A DNA stretch of 64,000 nt from Maratus speciosus (taxonomy: Eukaryota; Arthropoda; Arachnida; Araneae; Salticidae). The stretch covers positions 255,885,333-255,949,332 of the forward strand of contig OZ010793.1 in the NCBI GenBank assembly GCA_963932465.1, written 5' to 3'. Each line of letters begins with the position of its first letter. Position 1 is the first letter of the stretch. The notes under the pieces were generated by a model. It was not told the DNA's origin and did not search any database. It worked only from the letters and a program-made list of their open reading frames with translations. Below, piece by piece: positions 42,482 through 55,093 of the stretch. The translations under genes and the position numbers were made by a program.

Positions 42482-45400
42482 CTAGCAAACCCCGCGGCTT
42501 TGCTCACGTAATAGTTGAAATATGTCAAGTAATATTTGTATGACTATTTTTTATTCGAAGAACGCTTTTTGGAATAATTCAAAAACTACAAATTAAGCCA
42601 CAGTTTGACTAAACTTTATTATAAAAGTGCAATAGACAGAAATGAGATTTTAGTTAATAAGAAGAACTAAAACTAATTCCAAATAAATGATAATTTAGAA
42701 AGTATTTTGAGACTTTTATGCTCATTTCAGTATTCATTTGGAGTTTTAAATTTTTTAGAAACCATCTTAACACATTTACATCTTAAAATTAACCATCATG
42801 TTAAATTCCAAGCTTCTTGTATAACAGTCTACCACCTCTCTGGTGTTGGTGGCACCAACATAAAATGCCGAAACAGAGCTGAAATAGAATGTATCGAAAA
42901 ATGTTGAAACACAGACTGTCATCATTAACTTGCCGACATTAACCTTGAAATCGGTTGGAATTTTCTAATATTCTATTGAAAACGGAATTTAGATGTTTGT
43001 AAAGGCTTTCTTGTTGTTCCTGCCAACCAGGTGGTAGTGACACCGGCATAAATTATAGGCCGTATAGGATCAGGGACTATCACCCTTGATTCGCAAACTT
43101 CTGTAATCGGTTTATTACTTCCTGAGATTCCATAGAAATTGTAATTTAGAACTCTTTAGAATGCTTTTCACTCCTTCCCTTCGCTTCACCCCCTTTTAAT
43201 TTCGAATTTATTTTCGACTGTTCTTAGAGGACATTTATATTTCGTAAGTAACTAACGTGCTATATTTACAGTTTCTAGCCTGTTTAGTACCGCAGAAATC
43301 GCAATTTAGAAAGTTTTTTGCTCCTGCAACCCTCTAGGGGTTGTGACACCGACATAAAATATAGCTTGTGTTTGAGCAGGTTTTATCACCATCAATTTGC
43401 AAGCATTATGTTTGAAATCGGTTTCGTATTTTATACGATTGCATAAAAATCGCAATTTAGAACTCTTATAGAACGCTTTTCGCTCATTTCATCCTTTTAA
43501 ATTTGGAATTTTCTTTCGACAATTCTTAGAAAGCATTTGCATCTTGAAATAATTACCATTCCAAATGTAAAATGTTAGGCCTCCTCAGTAACACAAAAAC
43601 GCAATTTAGAACATTTTTTGCTCCTTTAATCTCCAGGTGGCAGTGACAACAACGTAAAATATAGGCTATGTTGTAACGGGGACTGTCACAATCAATTTGA
43701 AACCATTACTTCTGTAATCGGTTTATATTTCCTGAGATTACGTTGAAATCACTATTTAGAACGTTTTTGGAACGCTTTTCGTTCATTTTCACCCCTTTTA
43801 AATTTCAAATTTTTAGGGAACTCTTCTCAGAGAAGTAATCTCATAAGTAATTGCTGTGACAGAGATCTATCACATATCCTTAGGTCTTCAAAATTAATTT
43901 AATTCATTTATTTTGGTTTTTGAAACATGTCGTTTTTTTTCCCTTCGCTATGTAAAATTTATTAGTTAGCTCGACGCTTAAAATTCATTTAGAATCTTAT
44001 CAGTTCGTTTTTTTCTTTCTTTCAATATCCTCTAGAATGTAGTGCAGTAAGTTTCATTTCATTTATTTATTTTCGCTTTCTCAATAACATCTGCGCCCGT
44101 TAAAAATAAAATATAAACAGAAGAATCAGATGCAACTGCTGTTGATTTCAAAGAATGTGATTTTGTTTTCTTTCTTTTGCATCGCCCATGCGAGATATAT
44201 TTTTCTCTCATTCTTTTTAGTAAAGGTGACCGTTGAAATAATATATTAATAATGTAAAATGAATGTTTATTGATGCGGTCTTTAAATTACTTTTCAAGTA
44301 CGTTAATTTTCTTTGTCAGTTGTGTCAAAACATATCGTTCTCAGTAGTTCGCAATTTTAAGTAGCAATCATCGAATATATTAATTTTGTTTTGATAATTT
44401 ATGGCAGGCTTTATGGCGTCAGGGATAATTACATATGTAGAACCGTTTTTCTGGCAACCTTTCTGCATCACGCGATTTTATTGTTTTTTTGTTGGGATGC
44501 TAGATTCTGGGCTAATCATTTTGGCGTGTAAATATGACCTTTTGTCTGCTTTTCGTACGCTTTTCTAATGCTGAAAATTTGGCGATGTTGTAGCGAAGTC
44601 TGATATGTTTCTTATGAAATCATGCACTTTAACTTCTGCTCTCATCATGTAAACACGTAAAAAGGTCTTGTGGTCTGAGGGTACGCTCAGGCGTACCTCT
44701 TACTTGTGGATTTCCTCTCTCTCCCGTTTGATATTTTGAAGTAAATTATCTTTTATTATTGTGTTAAAAATGTTAATAAAGTTTCACTAGTTCCTGTATC
44801 TTTGGTTGGAGTTTTTTTTACATTTAGCTGAACCCGAACACTGAACTTCGCCATAATTGCCATGCCAAATTTCAAGTTGCTAGCCCCTTCAATATCACAA
44901 AAATCACAATTTAGAACGTTTTTTTTAAATGCAACCGCAAGGTGGTAGTGATGCCGACATGAAGTAGATCCTATATTGGAGCAAGGGCTGTCATCATCAA
45001 TTTCCAACCATTACGATTGAAATCGGTTGGGTACTTTCTGAGATTGCGTAGAAATCTCGTTGCGTAGAGCTCTTTTCGCTCATTTTCACCCCTTTTAAAT
45101 TTCGAATCTTTTAAGAAATATTCTTAGAGATAATTTATATCTTATAAGTAACTACCATTCTAAATTTCATGTTTCTAGGCCCTTCAGTAACACAAAAATC
45201 GCATTTTCGAACTTTTTTTGCTCCCGCACTTCCTTTGGAGGGTAATGGCACAGACATAAAATGTAGCCTATGTGAGAAGCAAAGGTTTTCACCATCATTT
45301 TGACACCATTATTTTTAAAATCGGTTTGGTACTTCTTGAGATTGCGTAAAAATCGCCATTTAGAACGTTTTTTAGAACGCTTTTCGCGCATTTTCACACC

Positions 45401-46329
45401 TTTTAAATTTCGAATTTTTAAGAAATGTTGTTAGAGATCATTTAAATCTAATAAGTAACTACCATGCCAAATTCCATGTATCTGGGCCCTTCAGTAACAC
45501 AAAAAATCGCAATTTCGAACGTTTCTTTTGCTGCTGCACCTCCTTTAGAGGTAATGGCACCGACATAAAATGTAGCCTATGTTGGAGCAAGGGTTGTCAC
45601 CATCATTTTGACACCGTTATTTTTTAAATCGGTTTGGTACTTCCTGAAATTGTGTAGAAACCACCATTTAGAACGTTTTTTAGAACGCTTTTCGCGCATT
45701 TTCACCTCTTTTAAATTTCGAATCTTTTAATAAATGTTCTTAGAGATTATTTATATCTTATAAGTAACAACCATTCCAAATTCCATGTATCTGGGCCCTT
45801 CAGTAATACAAAAATCGCAATTTCGAACGTTTTTTTTTGCTCCTACACCCCCTTTCGGGGATAGTGGTACCGACATAAAATGTAGCCTATATTGGAGCAA
45901 GGGTTGTCACCATCATTTTGACATCATTATTTTTTTAATCAGTTTGGTACTTCCTGAAATTGCGTAAAAATCGCCATTTAGAACGTTTTTTAGAACGCTT
46001 TTCGCGCATTTTCACCCCTTTTTAATTTCGATTTTTTTAAAGAAATGTCCTTAGAAATCATTAGTACCTTATAAAATAATAATAATCTTATCTAACATTC
46101 CAAATTTCATGTTTCTAGGCCCTTCAGTAACACAAAAATCGTATTTTTAAAACGTTTTTTGCTCCTGCACCCCCTTTTGGCCAGTGGTACGGACATAAGA
46201 TATAGCCTATGTTCTAAGTTGGACTAACACCATCATTTTGATACCATTACTTTTGGAATCGGTTCGGTAGTTCCAGAGCTTACCTCCTACAAATAAACAA
46301 TTTTTACCTCTTTATAATATTAGCATAGA
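42482..46329 (-). mobile_element. Helitron family C, minus-strand copy with 305 bp satellite
   Basis: On the minus strand it begins near 46329 with TCTATGCTAATATTATAAAG and ends at 42482 with GAGCAAAGCCGCGGGGTTTG then CTAG, with T beyond. The terminal AGCAAA/TTTGCT words form a hairpin. Most of it is an inverted array of the ~305 bp unit: CCGACATAAAAT-type landmarks fall near 43053, 43350, 43650, 44957, 45255, 45562, 45870 and 46190. A non-array stretch (43860-44790) lies between units. No Rep/helicase frame is present. The 5' base is uncertain by a few nucleotides. Confidence 0.7.
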
Positions 46330-46399
46330 AGATATATGTCAACATACAGATCAAATACAGGGCTGGTCAAAAGAATTTAAATACATATTTGGATATGGA

Positions 46400-47061
46400 C
46401 GAAAACTGCCGAAATCAGTTTTTTAAATGTTTACTTAGTTATCATGTTTACCTTATTTCCCTAAATAACGAAGTTTTGTTAAGCTTTCAGAGAGTATTGG
46501 AAAGTGTTTCATAATCTATGCCGTAGGCAGGATTTTTGTTTTTTGTTATATTTTAATTTTAAAAGTTTTATGAAATTTCTTCATAATAGTGCAACGGGGT
46601 TACTTCCATTGTTGAAGAGGGAAGGGAAACAATGGGAATTACCATATCTTTACGGATGACATTTTCCTATCACAATTAAAAATAACTTTTTGAAAACTTT
46701 TGAACAGAAAATGATGTCACAATTTAAAATAACGCATTTTTACCCATAAAGTTGTTACATTTCAATATTTTTTTCATTCCGCTTATACTGAGATTGAGAC
46801 ACTAATCTCAGAGGGCTTCAGTGGGTGAAAATGATGTCATAGTAAAAATAAAATGAGTATTTTCTTTGATAAAACTAAATATTTTACTACGAATGCGTTT
46901 AAAATTAAACTTCTGAATTTCGACGGAACTCAGATTAGAACCTCAAGTAAAGAATGCGAATGTTTACAGGCAAACATGGCATCATGTTTAGGAATATATT
47001 TATTAATAATCTATTGCACGTTAAAATATTTTTAAAATAGTGAATATGGATATGAAAAGTA
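46400..47061. other. no recognised gene
   Basis: AT-rich DNA; the ORF at 46853-47035 has no motif. Confidence 0.4.
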
Positions 47062-48335
47062 TCTCTCTATTCTAAAAAAAAAGTAACTACCGCTGTCACC
47101 GCGCCGCCGGTTTTGAATTTTTTGTGACCGGAGGTCTTTCTTCGTTAATATTACGAAAAATATTGCATACAAAAATATGAAAATCGGTGCTATTATAGAG
47201 AAATGTTTGATAAACACGCTGATGCAAACAGTTTTCAAATCGAAGAATTATTTTAAGGAATATTTAATACTTAAGTTGGACAAAATCGTTCTATTAAAAA
47301 AGTTTTATAGGAGCAAAAACTATACATGGGAATTTAATCATTTTTAGATCATTGTATACGTTAGAAATTCCCTGTGTGCGGACAGCATTTATTGTTTTGC
47401 ATTTGACTCATTTTTTGAGGTTTTATTTCTATTTTAAATTCAAATTTTCAGCATTTCGAGACATATTTTTTACATATTTTAGAAAATGGTATTAATTTAA
47501 ATTGTATAAACAGCGCAAACAATAATGTTTGCTTCAAATTAAAAGTTTATTAACACGTGACTATTATAAACAGAAAAAAAAACCCTTCAAATTATAATTA
47601 AATAATTACGTATAAAAAGCAGAAACTTATTGAAAATTACGTCATAAAAACTATATTTACACGTGAATTTTAAAAGAGAAAAGATATTGTAAAATAATAA
47701 ATTCATTAATATGCGTTAGAAGTCCTAAATAGGAGCAATTACGCCACATTTACGTCACCTTGCACTTATTACGGAAAATGAACAAAAAATAATATTGCAA
47801 AACAGTTTAAATTTAAAAATTGCGCAAGACATTTATTTGATATTTTGAGATGATATTTTCAACTATTTTTGTTAGGACAGCGCAAATAATATTTCATTTC
47901 TAACAAAAGTATTTTACCGTGGATATTAAAAAGAGAAAGAAAAGTTTGGTGAAAATTACGTCAAATTAAAAACGATACATTTAAAATGTCTTATTTAAAA
48001 GAACTTTTTTTTCGCTTTGTTAAAAAATACCGGGAGACAAAGTCTCTGTTTACTTAATTTATTTTATATTAGCTTATTTTGAAATGTTTAACTGATTTTA
48101 TTTAATCAAGGGCGGAAACAGCCATTGTATCTTTTAAGAGCAGCCGATTTGGGCTTAAAATTCCCCAATCAAAAAGAAATGAATAGAAATTTATAGGGAA
48201 ATTGCCACTGTTTTTAAAATTATAATTCAATCTTCCGAAATCCATTTAGAGCCGATCAAAGTAGCGTGCTTTTAGGGTCCGCGGTGTCTGAACAGGGGTT
48301 AGCGAGCGTAGCTCGTTGGGGGCAGAGCCCTCTAG
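47062..48335 (+). mobile_element. non-autonomous Helitron, family A, copy 2
   Basis: It starts A|TCTCTCTATTCTAAAA and ends GGGGGCAGAGCCCTCTAG|T, the same termini as copy 1 at 10347. The interior is collinear with copy 1 (GAGAAATGTTTGATAAACAC, ATTGCGCAAGACATTTATTT). An extra ~240 bp lies at about 47965-48220 before the shared AATTCAATCTTCCGAAATC. The terminal hairpin has one C-to-T change. It is non-coding. Confidence 0.9.
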
Positions 48336-48791
48336 TGCATGTAGATTTTGCGACGGTAAAAAAGTTGTTATTTTTAGATTTCATTGAAAGCAAAAATTAT
48401 AATTTTGTCATAGTGGCGCATTTTTCGTTAATTTTTCATTACGTAATAACCAAAGATCAAAGCCTCGATTAATAACTTCATAATTTCATTATCTTAATTG
48501 CATGTCATTGATTACGTATAGGAATAAAGTTTTAATTTTCCAATAACCTGAAAAGTTGAAATTAAACTTTAGTTTAAAATATTCGTTTCAAGAGTTAGGC
48601 TAATCAATATAATATTGACAAATTACTGTAATTAATTTTGTTAACTAGCCGCCCTTGGCAACCAGTTTGGTCTCCTTTAAATGTAATGCTAAGCAAGCAT
48701 TGTATCATGTTACTTTTATTCATAATTTAATTTACTTGTTCAATCCTTCGCCAAATCGGAAGATTCTGATAGTGAAACCAAGGATTCGGTA
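48336..48791. other. no recognised gene
   Basis: AT-rich DNA between a Helitron and a MITE; nothing supportable was seen. Confidence 0.4.
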
Positions 48792-49226
48792 TATTTACGT
48801 TAGCCGGACGTAGGGGATAAATGGCCAAGCATTGTCCCTGTCGCATTTTTTCGTATTTTGTTAATTTCATTTAAAATATAATCCTTTCACTCATTTTATT
48901 TAAAATACACAACTTTAATTTAAAACTGAAGCATTTAAAATTCACGAGTTTTACTTATTTCTTAAAAAAAAGAATGAAAAGAAAAAGAACAACAATAAAT
49001 GATACCATAAACCATGACGTTTAATTTAAACATCAAAGCATTACGGGAAGAGTTGAAGCATGTCAACAGTTAAATAAAACTATTTTACTGCTTTTAAAGT
49101 TTTAGTCTTACACCTTTTTAACAATTAGAAATAATATATCAAAGCATTGTTTTAATTTATAACGCGAGAAATAAAAAATGCTAACTAGTTAAAAAAGGCT
49201 AAATTCTTACCCGGCTAATGTAAAAG
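48792..49226. mobile_element. MITE family 3, copy b (TA-flanked)
   Basis: 435 bp with left end TATTTACGTTAGCCGGACG and right end, inverted, CTTTTACATTAGCCGGGTAA, each flanked by TA. It shares its end type and a TTTAAAT...CACTCATTT interior (inverted) with 18767-19053. Confidence 0.6.
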
Positions 49227-49829
49227 TACCAAAAATTCTTTGCGATCATAGCAACTTTTATGTTAGTTTTATTTGAAAAAATAATTTTGATTGAAAATGG
49301 CTGTGCATATGGAAAGCGTAATTGTTTATGACAGTCACATGTATTGAACTATTATAACATAGATGAAATGACGGCGATGGAACAATATTTGTCGATTAAT
49401 CACCTGCGCCAAGTACTTAAATTGCCACCTGGCATATAAAAAGCGAAGTGGTCAGCCTGGAACTGTTGGCAGAAAACACATGACTTAGGCTATTATTACA
49501 AGGATCTATAATAATTCAGTCAGTCAGTTCTTTTAAACATTTTCATTCGTCGAATTCAACTCGTGTTTTATTTTTTACGCGCAATAATATTTATTATAAC
49601 TACGTGAAAACTACGAGGAATTTGGCGAACCTAGGAACAATTTAGCTCAAAGCCTACGTTGAATTGAGTAAAAATGCTACAAGCCACTTTGTTAACAAAC
49701 ATTGTACTACACATTATCCGTTATTTCCCTTTTCTCTGTAAAAACGCAAGTAAATTGCCACCAGTCTCAAGAAATTTCATTAAAAACTTTAAAAAATAAA
49801 GTATAAAAAGGAAAGTATTTTTTAAAATA
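49227..49829. other. possible LTR-like remnant, otherwise empty
   Basis: TATAAAAAGCG at 49436 resembles a core promoter, and TTTGGCGAACCTAGG at about 49620 resembles the primer-binding-site region of some LTR elements. No matched LTR ends or coding sequence were found. Confidence 0.2.
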
Positions 49830-50282
49830 CCGGGTGTCCTAAAAAGTACTGACTGATTTAAAATTCAATAACTTGCAAACGGTGACAGATATTTAAAAAA
49901 TTCTTGCAGGAGGGTTATACATAAGGTCAAAAGTTTTTTTACAGTGATTTTCGATTTTAGTTCGAATTACAAACAATAGATAGCGCTGTAAGCAACGGGC
50001 GCTAAATTCAGGCTCGATTTTTGGTACTTTGGGACCTACTCAATACATTTTAATTTCCTTTTTCCGCATGGAAGAAGAGAAAGGCAAAAAATCGAGCCTG
50101 TTTTTAGCGCCTATTGCTTACAGCGCCATCTATTGTTTGTAATTCGAACTAAAATCGAAAATCACTGTAAAAAAAAACTTTTGACCTTATGCATAACCTT
50201 CCTGCAAAAAATTTTTAAATATCTGTCACCGTTTGCAAGTTATTGAATTTTAAAATCAGTCAGTCCTTTTTAGGACGCCCAG
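49830..50282. mobile_element. palindromic MITE, unamplified relative of 30294
   Basis: The ends CCGGGTGTCCTAAAAAGTAC and, inverted, CTGGGCGTCCTAAAAAGGAC are flanked by TA. The arms are inverted copies over almost their full length, with TTCAATAACTTGCAAACGGT in each. The 91 bp block that is octupled at 30298 is present once per arm. Confidence 0.85.
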
Positions 50283-50470
50283 TAGGTAGTGCGGGCTCAT
50301 CAGCAAATAGACAACTTCCAATTAAAAAAATATCTATAAAAGTGGTCCACTAAAAAGTCCATAGGACAGATGACGAAAAAAAAAACTGGCTTGTGTTTTA
50401 AATATGGTGACTTAATATTGACTGTTCTTGCTAGTACCTTGCTATTCTTTTAATCATCTTTAAAATAATG

Positions 50471-50705
50471 CAGAGGTGCCAAGTTCCCACTAATCCTCCG
50501 TAATGTGTGGGTTAATTTAACCCTGGTTTAATACGTTTCGCACCAGAATTTTTTTTTCGGAGATGAAATTAAATTAGTTCCACATAGAAAACTGGAATTA
50601 AATAAATAAAGATTCACCAAATAAATTTTCTGGTTCGATACGTTGTTAAACTGGATCAAATTAATCCACGCATTACGGAAGATTAGTGGGAGCTTGGCAC
50701 CTCTG
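50471..50705. mobile_element. hAT-like MITE
   Basis: 235 bp with ends CAGAGGTGCCAAGTTCCCAC and, inverted, CAGAGGTGCCAAGCTCCCAC, continuing TAATC-TCCGTAATG. The flanks share AATAATG (50464-50470 and 50706-50712), a 7-of-8 target duplication. Long near-identical ends and a CAG start fit hAT. Confidence 0.7.
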
Positions 50706-50899
50706 AATAATGTAGTACAATGTTTAATGGAACTTGCAATTAAAGTGCAACATTTCCTGACATTTCAATTTCAAAACTAATCTGACAAAATGAAACTTTC
50801 AAACTGAAGCCAATATATTTTTTAATGTATATTCATTTAAAATAGAAAAATTACATGTAACATCTGTTATCTATTTTCTAACATTTTAGTTAAAATAAT

Positions 50900-51155
50900 G
50901 ATAATTATTTTACTATAAACATAACTTCTTTAAAAAACACACAAAACATTTATTTAGACAATCACATTACAGCAACTACGAATACACATTTCAAAACCAT
51001 AATAACAACATCAATCTTATCGTCGAACATCTCACGTTTTTCGTCTGAACCCCAAAAAAATTAAATACATGGAGTCAGGAAAAAATGTCTATTGTTCAAG
51101 AGTTTATCTTATGAAAAAATAATTTAAATATTGTCATGTGACTTTACTTACAAAT
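50900..51155 (-). repeat. probable 3' LTR start of the Copia remnant
   Basis: On the minus strand, just after the polyprotein stop, AAAGGAGGGA resembles a polypurine tract and is followed by TTTGTAAGTAAAG. AATAAA lies near 50958. A second LTR and the exact end were not found, so the boundaries are approximate. Confidence 0.35.
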
Positions 51156-51170
51156 CCCTCCTTTCGCATG

Positions 51171-51995
51171 TCAATAATCCTCAGTAATTCCGAGACTTGT
51201 AATATGTTTTTTCATGACATCATAACTCAAATTCTTAGTCATTATATCTGCTTCCAGTTCAGACGAATTTACATATTTTGTTTCAATTTCTCCTTTCGCT
51301 CTTTCATCTTTTACAAAATGATATTTTCTACCTATATGTTTGTTGCGATTATTCACTCTTGGGTTTTTAATCCAATCAATTACAGATTGACTATCAGTAT
51401 TGATTTCTATTGGACGCTTCACCATTTCTTCCTGGCTTAACTCTTCCAAGAGACCCATTAACCATTTTCCTTCACAAACAGCATCACATAAACTTAAAAG
51501 TTCAGATTCCATTGTAGAAAGCGCAACCAGTTTCTGTTTATTACTTTTCCATTCAATCAGTGATTCTCCTATCTTTACGATATATCCACCAAATGATTTT
51601 GAATCCCGTGTAGTACACCAGCTAGCATCAGAACAAAGTGATAATTGGCCCTTTTTATTTTTAATTCGAAGTTTGTAGTTTTTAGTGCCTTGAATGTACC
51701 GCAAAACTCTCTTCACTGCCTGTAAATGAATTTCTCTAGGATCTTTTGCATATTGAGACAAATTACTTAAAGTGAAAGCTAAATCTGGCCTTGTTCCTCT
51801 TACTAGATATCCTATACTTCCAAGCATTTCTAGATATAGTGTTTCATCAATTTTATTTTCATTTTCATATTCATCTAATTTTATTCCAGAAACACCAGGG
51901 GTTTTCACACTTTTACAATTTTCAATATCAAATCTTTCTAAGATTTTTTCTGCATACTTAGCTTGCCCTAGCAAAAATTCGTAAACGTCAGAAGT
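51171..51995 (-). pseudogene. Ty1/Copia polyprotein C-terminal fragment (RT end + RNase H)
   Basis: About 270 codons in one open frame ending at a natural stop. It begins in the connection region (QAKYAEKILERFDIENCKSV) with TRPDLAFTLSNLSQYAKDP. RNase H follows: LCSDASWCTTRDSKSFGGYI, IEWKSNKQKLVALSTMESEL and INTDSQSVIDWIKNP, and the tail has ELEADIMTKNLS. All are standard Copia motifs. The frame is intact, so loss is recent or truncation occurred at insertion. Everything upstream (Gag, protease, integrase, RT motifs A-C) is missing: recognisable sequence stops near 52000. Confidence 0.9.
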
Positions 51996-52117
51996 ATGAA
52001 GAAATACGCACAGTTTATGCTATAAATACGTACTTATCTCAATGCATTTTGGTAACATCACACATACAAACAAAAAAGACAAACTGTATCATAGTGATAA
52101 AAAGTTAATATTCAGTA

Positions 52118-52881
52118 TGTTCGAAAAGTTCGCCATTGCTCACTGTACACGTTTGTATTCGTGAGAGCAATTCTGCATGCACATTTCTCAGCATGGAACG
52201 TCTATTGCAAGCCTCTTCAATACGACGACATAGATTTAACCCTTTCAAGGGCGGTGGCTAGATAGTCTAGCCACTTAATTTTAATTACAAAACTGACAAA
52301 TGGTACCAAGAATATTTTAATAAAATTTTGCTTTTGTAATGAAAGTGCAAATTAGCAGGTTTTCTGAGAAATTCGGTTGAATATTCTGGTGTCAGTCAAT
52401 TATTCCATCCGTTTACGAACAGAATTCTTTTGCCCTTAAAAGGATTAAACTAAAATTTTAAATGCATTAGAAATTAAATCTTTACAGACATTACAGCACA
52501 GTACAACGTCACAATCTGCAATTGTGCACTGCTACATTTCCGGAATGTGAATAGGAAAACTAGAATCGTCGCTCATCGATTTCGGACATTTTTGGGTATG
52601 CAGGAGACGATTTATCTTATCCGTCTGAACCAAATGTCGGTTCGTACTAATTAATTGATGCTCTAAAACTTTCTAATTGGAAAATTTGCTCTACCTCTTT
52701 TCGTTTTCGATTTGCAATGGCTTCCAAATTTTGCCACTAGGGGTGCTGCTGTGGTTTGCATTAGGTCGGGCGTAGTCGCTTTACTATACCGTTACCTCAC
52801 TTGTATAGCTGTAGCTCTCTCCGTTCGCAAATATTTCCAGGTTAAAGGGACTTTCTTTTGCACCCTGTATACTATACAGCT
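52118..52881. repeat. possible mariner-like element around the TTAA MITE
   Basis: CAGTATGTTCGAAAAGTTCG at the left and, inverted, CAGGGTGCAAAAGAAAGTCC at the right share general form only. The pairing is weak. Confidence 0.2.
52240..52444. mobile_element. piggyBac-type MITE, CCCTTTCA family, copy 1
   Basis: Bounded by TTAA (52236-52239 and 52445-52448). The ends are CCCTTTCAAGGGCGG and, inverted, TCCTTTTAAGGGCAA. A small hairpin GGCTAGATAGTCTAGCC lies inside the left end. It is 205 bp and non-coding. Confidence 0.75.
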
Positions 52882-53794
52882 ATACTCAACCCTACGTTGT
52901 ATAGTTTTTACAAAGTCTTAGTATTCGTTTAGCAACGGTATTTTTTTAATAATACACTTACTAATTCATATATTATTGTACGGAACCCGCTGTGCGCGAG
53001 TAATACTCGCACTTCACCGTTTATTTCAATATAATTTTCATATTTTTTCAATTTGTATTTCAAAAATATAATATCGAACAACAAATGTGAGCTGATGTAT
53101 AGCACTCTCAGTTTTATCGAGTTTTTTCCTTAATTATATCTATAAAAGTTGATAGTTATTTGAATTTTTCCCCCAGATTTATTAATTTTTATTGAATAAA
53201 AATTAATATAAAAAGATTACTTACACGCTTCACAAAGTTTGCATCTATGTATTCATTCAGTCTTTCGTCGAAACAGCCTAAAATTTCAAATATCATACTT
53301 AGAATAAATTGTAGTAGGTATTATTTAAAAAAGTAAAGAAAAGAAAGAAGAAAGAGAGACGCATACCGAAAGGATGTGTACGTGTGTATATCTCATTTTT
53401 AAATCTCTTCAACATAAAAAATGAATGTCAAACATCTAATTATAATGTGGCAATTACTTAAAATTTTTTTGAAACACCCTTCAAAATCCTTAATGTAAAC
53501 CGAACCTGGGTTTGAAGAAGGAATCCTAATAGACTGAGAGTCGTTAAACATTCTTGGGTAGGTATTTGAAGGACTACCAAAATTTGTACTTACTTTTGTA
53601 CCTCCATAACCTGACCTTAGCGATTATTTTTGTACCTGTGAATTTGTAAAGTTGAAAAAAAAAGAAAACAAAATCCAATCTTCTTGTCTAACCTAATTGT
53701 TTGAGATATGTTATAAAGTCCCGTTTAAAACTAAGAAAAAAAAGGTGAAATATGAAATTATTACGAATAGCCGAAACATTTTATTAAAAGATAC
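52882..53794. other. no recognised gene
   Basis: AT-rich DNA with no supportable coding frame, repeat or element end. Confidence 0.4.
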
Positions 53795-54815
53795 GTACAG
53801 TAAATACAATCTAACAAAAACATAGCTGTGAAAAAAGGGAGCCAAGTTCTGTAAAGACAATGGCAAGAAAAGAAGTGATATCTAAGTGGGTGCCAAGTTC
53901 AAATAAAATTCACTCAAACTTACCTACTGAAGTATTATAGCATTTTTTAATTTGTTTAGAAATAAAAATTATTGATAGCATATAAATAATAAATCTAGAA
54001 CTTGGCAAGTTTTTACTTACGAGTCATTTATTTTTAATAATGACATTATTATATCAAATCTTGTTATTTCATGATTGGAAGCCTTAATTTGAGTGAGCTC
54101 CTTCCCCTTGAAGGGCGGTTGGATAAAATATATCCCACCTAATTTAACTGCAAAATGCCACATTGACACCAGAATTCAGGACTAAAAAGTTTAATTTTAT
54201 TAAATACGTGAAAAGAAGCTTTTACCCATTTTGAAATAAATTTGTTTTTAAATTCTGGTGTGATTCAATCATTTCAGCATTTCACGAATAAAAGTTATTT
54301 GCCCCTGAAAGGGTTAAAGGGGTGCAGTCTCTAGAGTGATGACCAATAACAAGCGTAAGTATATCTGTCTCTTTGTCAGGCATCTTAGTCTGTTTGTATT
54401 GAGGTTTCTGGAGGGTGGGTGCTAGAGTGATAACCAAAGACGAGCGGGAGTGTATCTGTGTATTTATTGGTTTATCAAATCTTTAACATGAGTTATTTGT
54501 TTATAATAATAACTATATTAATTTTTTTTGTAATGTCATTGAAATTAATATTAACATCACCATTTTATTAAGACATGAAATTGATAGGCATAACATTTAT
54601 CAAAAACTTGCCAAGTTCTAGATTTATTATTAATATGCTATCAATAATTTTTATTTCTAAACAATTTAAAAAATGCTATAATACTTCAGTAGGTAGGTTT
54701 GAGTGAATTTTATTTGAACTTGGCACCCACATAGATATCACTTCTTTTCTTGCCATTGTCTTTACAGAACTTGGCTCCCTTTTTTCACAGCTATGTTTTT
54801 GTTAGATATCATTAC
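53795..54815. repeat. large inverted repeat, ~220 bp arms
   Basis: 53795-54020 (ACATAGCTGTGAAAAAAGGG, AGAACTTGGC... words) is repeated as reverse complement at 54600-54815 with few differences. The loop of about 580 bp includes a TTAA MITE. The TGCCAAGTTC word occurs several times per arm. Confidence 0.85.
54106..54313. mobile_element. piggyBac-type MITE, CCCTTTCA family, copy 2
   Basis: The right end, inverted, CCCTTTCAGGGGCAA is followed by TTAA (54314-54317). The left end CCTTGAAGGGCGG is preceded by TTCC where TTAA is expected. ATTCTGGTGTGATTCAATC near the right end matches the copy at 52240. Confidence 0.7.
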
Positions 54816-55093
54816 TTTTTGTAAAGTTACAATATATTTAGACACTTTACTTAATGCTTTTTAATGTGTTTACATGTGACTATTTTATTCACCAAGCAAC
54901 ATTCAATTTTAATTTAAATTTACTACAACAAACTATTTGGCTGTCAATTTGCGGCAGAAATCTATATTTTAATACTGCTAAATTCATTGCATGTTTTGAA
55001 ACGAAATGTATTGATTCGAAATTTTTATTGTTTCTGAAACAACAATTCCTATTAAATTCCTATATTAAATTTTCCTATTAAAATTTCCAATTA
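54816..55093. other. no recognised gene
   Basis: AT-rich DNA. The ORF at 54854-55081 has no motif. Confidence 0.4.

Noticed and set aside
49436..49635. TATA box plus primer-binding-like site as a second LTR element
   Set aside because: No TG...CA ends, no second LTR and no coding sequence could be found.
51400..51984. Plus-strand frames of 70-92 codons
   Set aside because: Antisense shadows of the Copia RNase H region.
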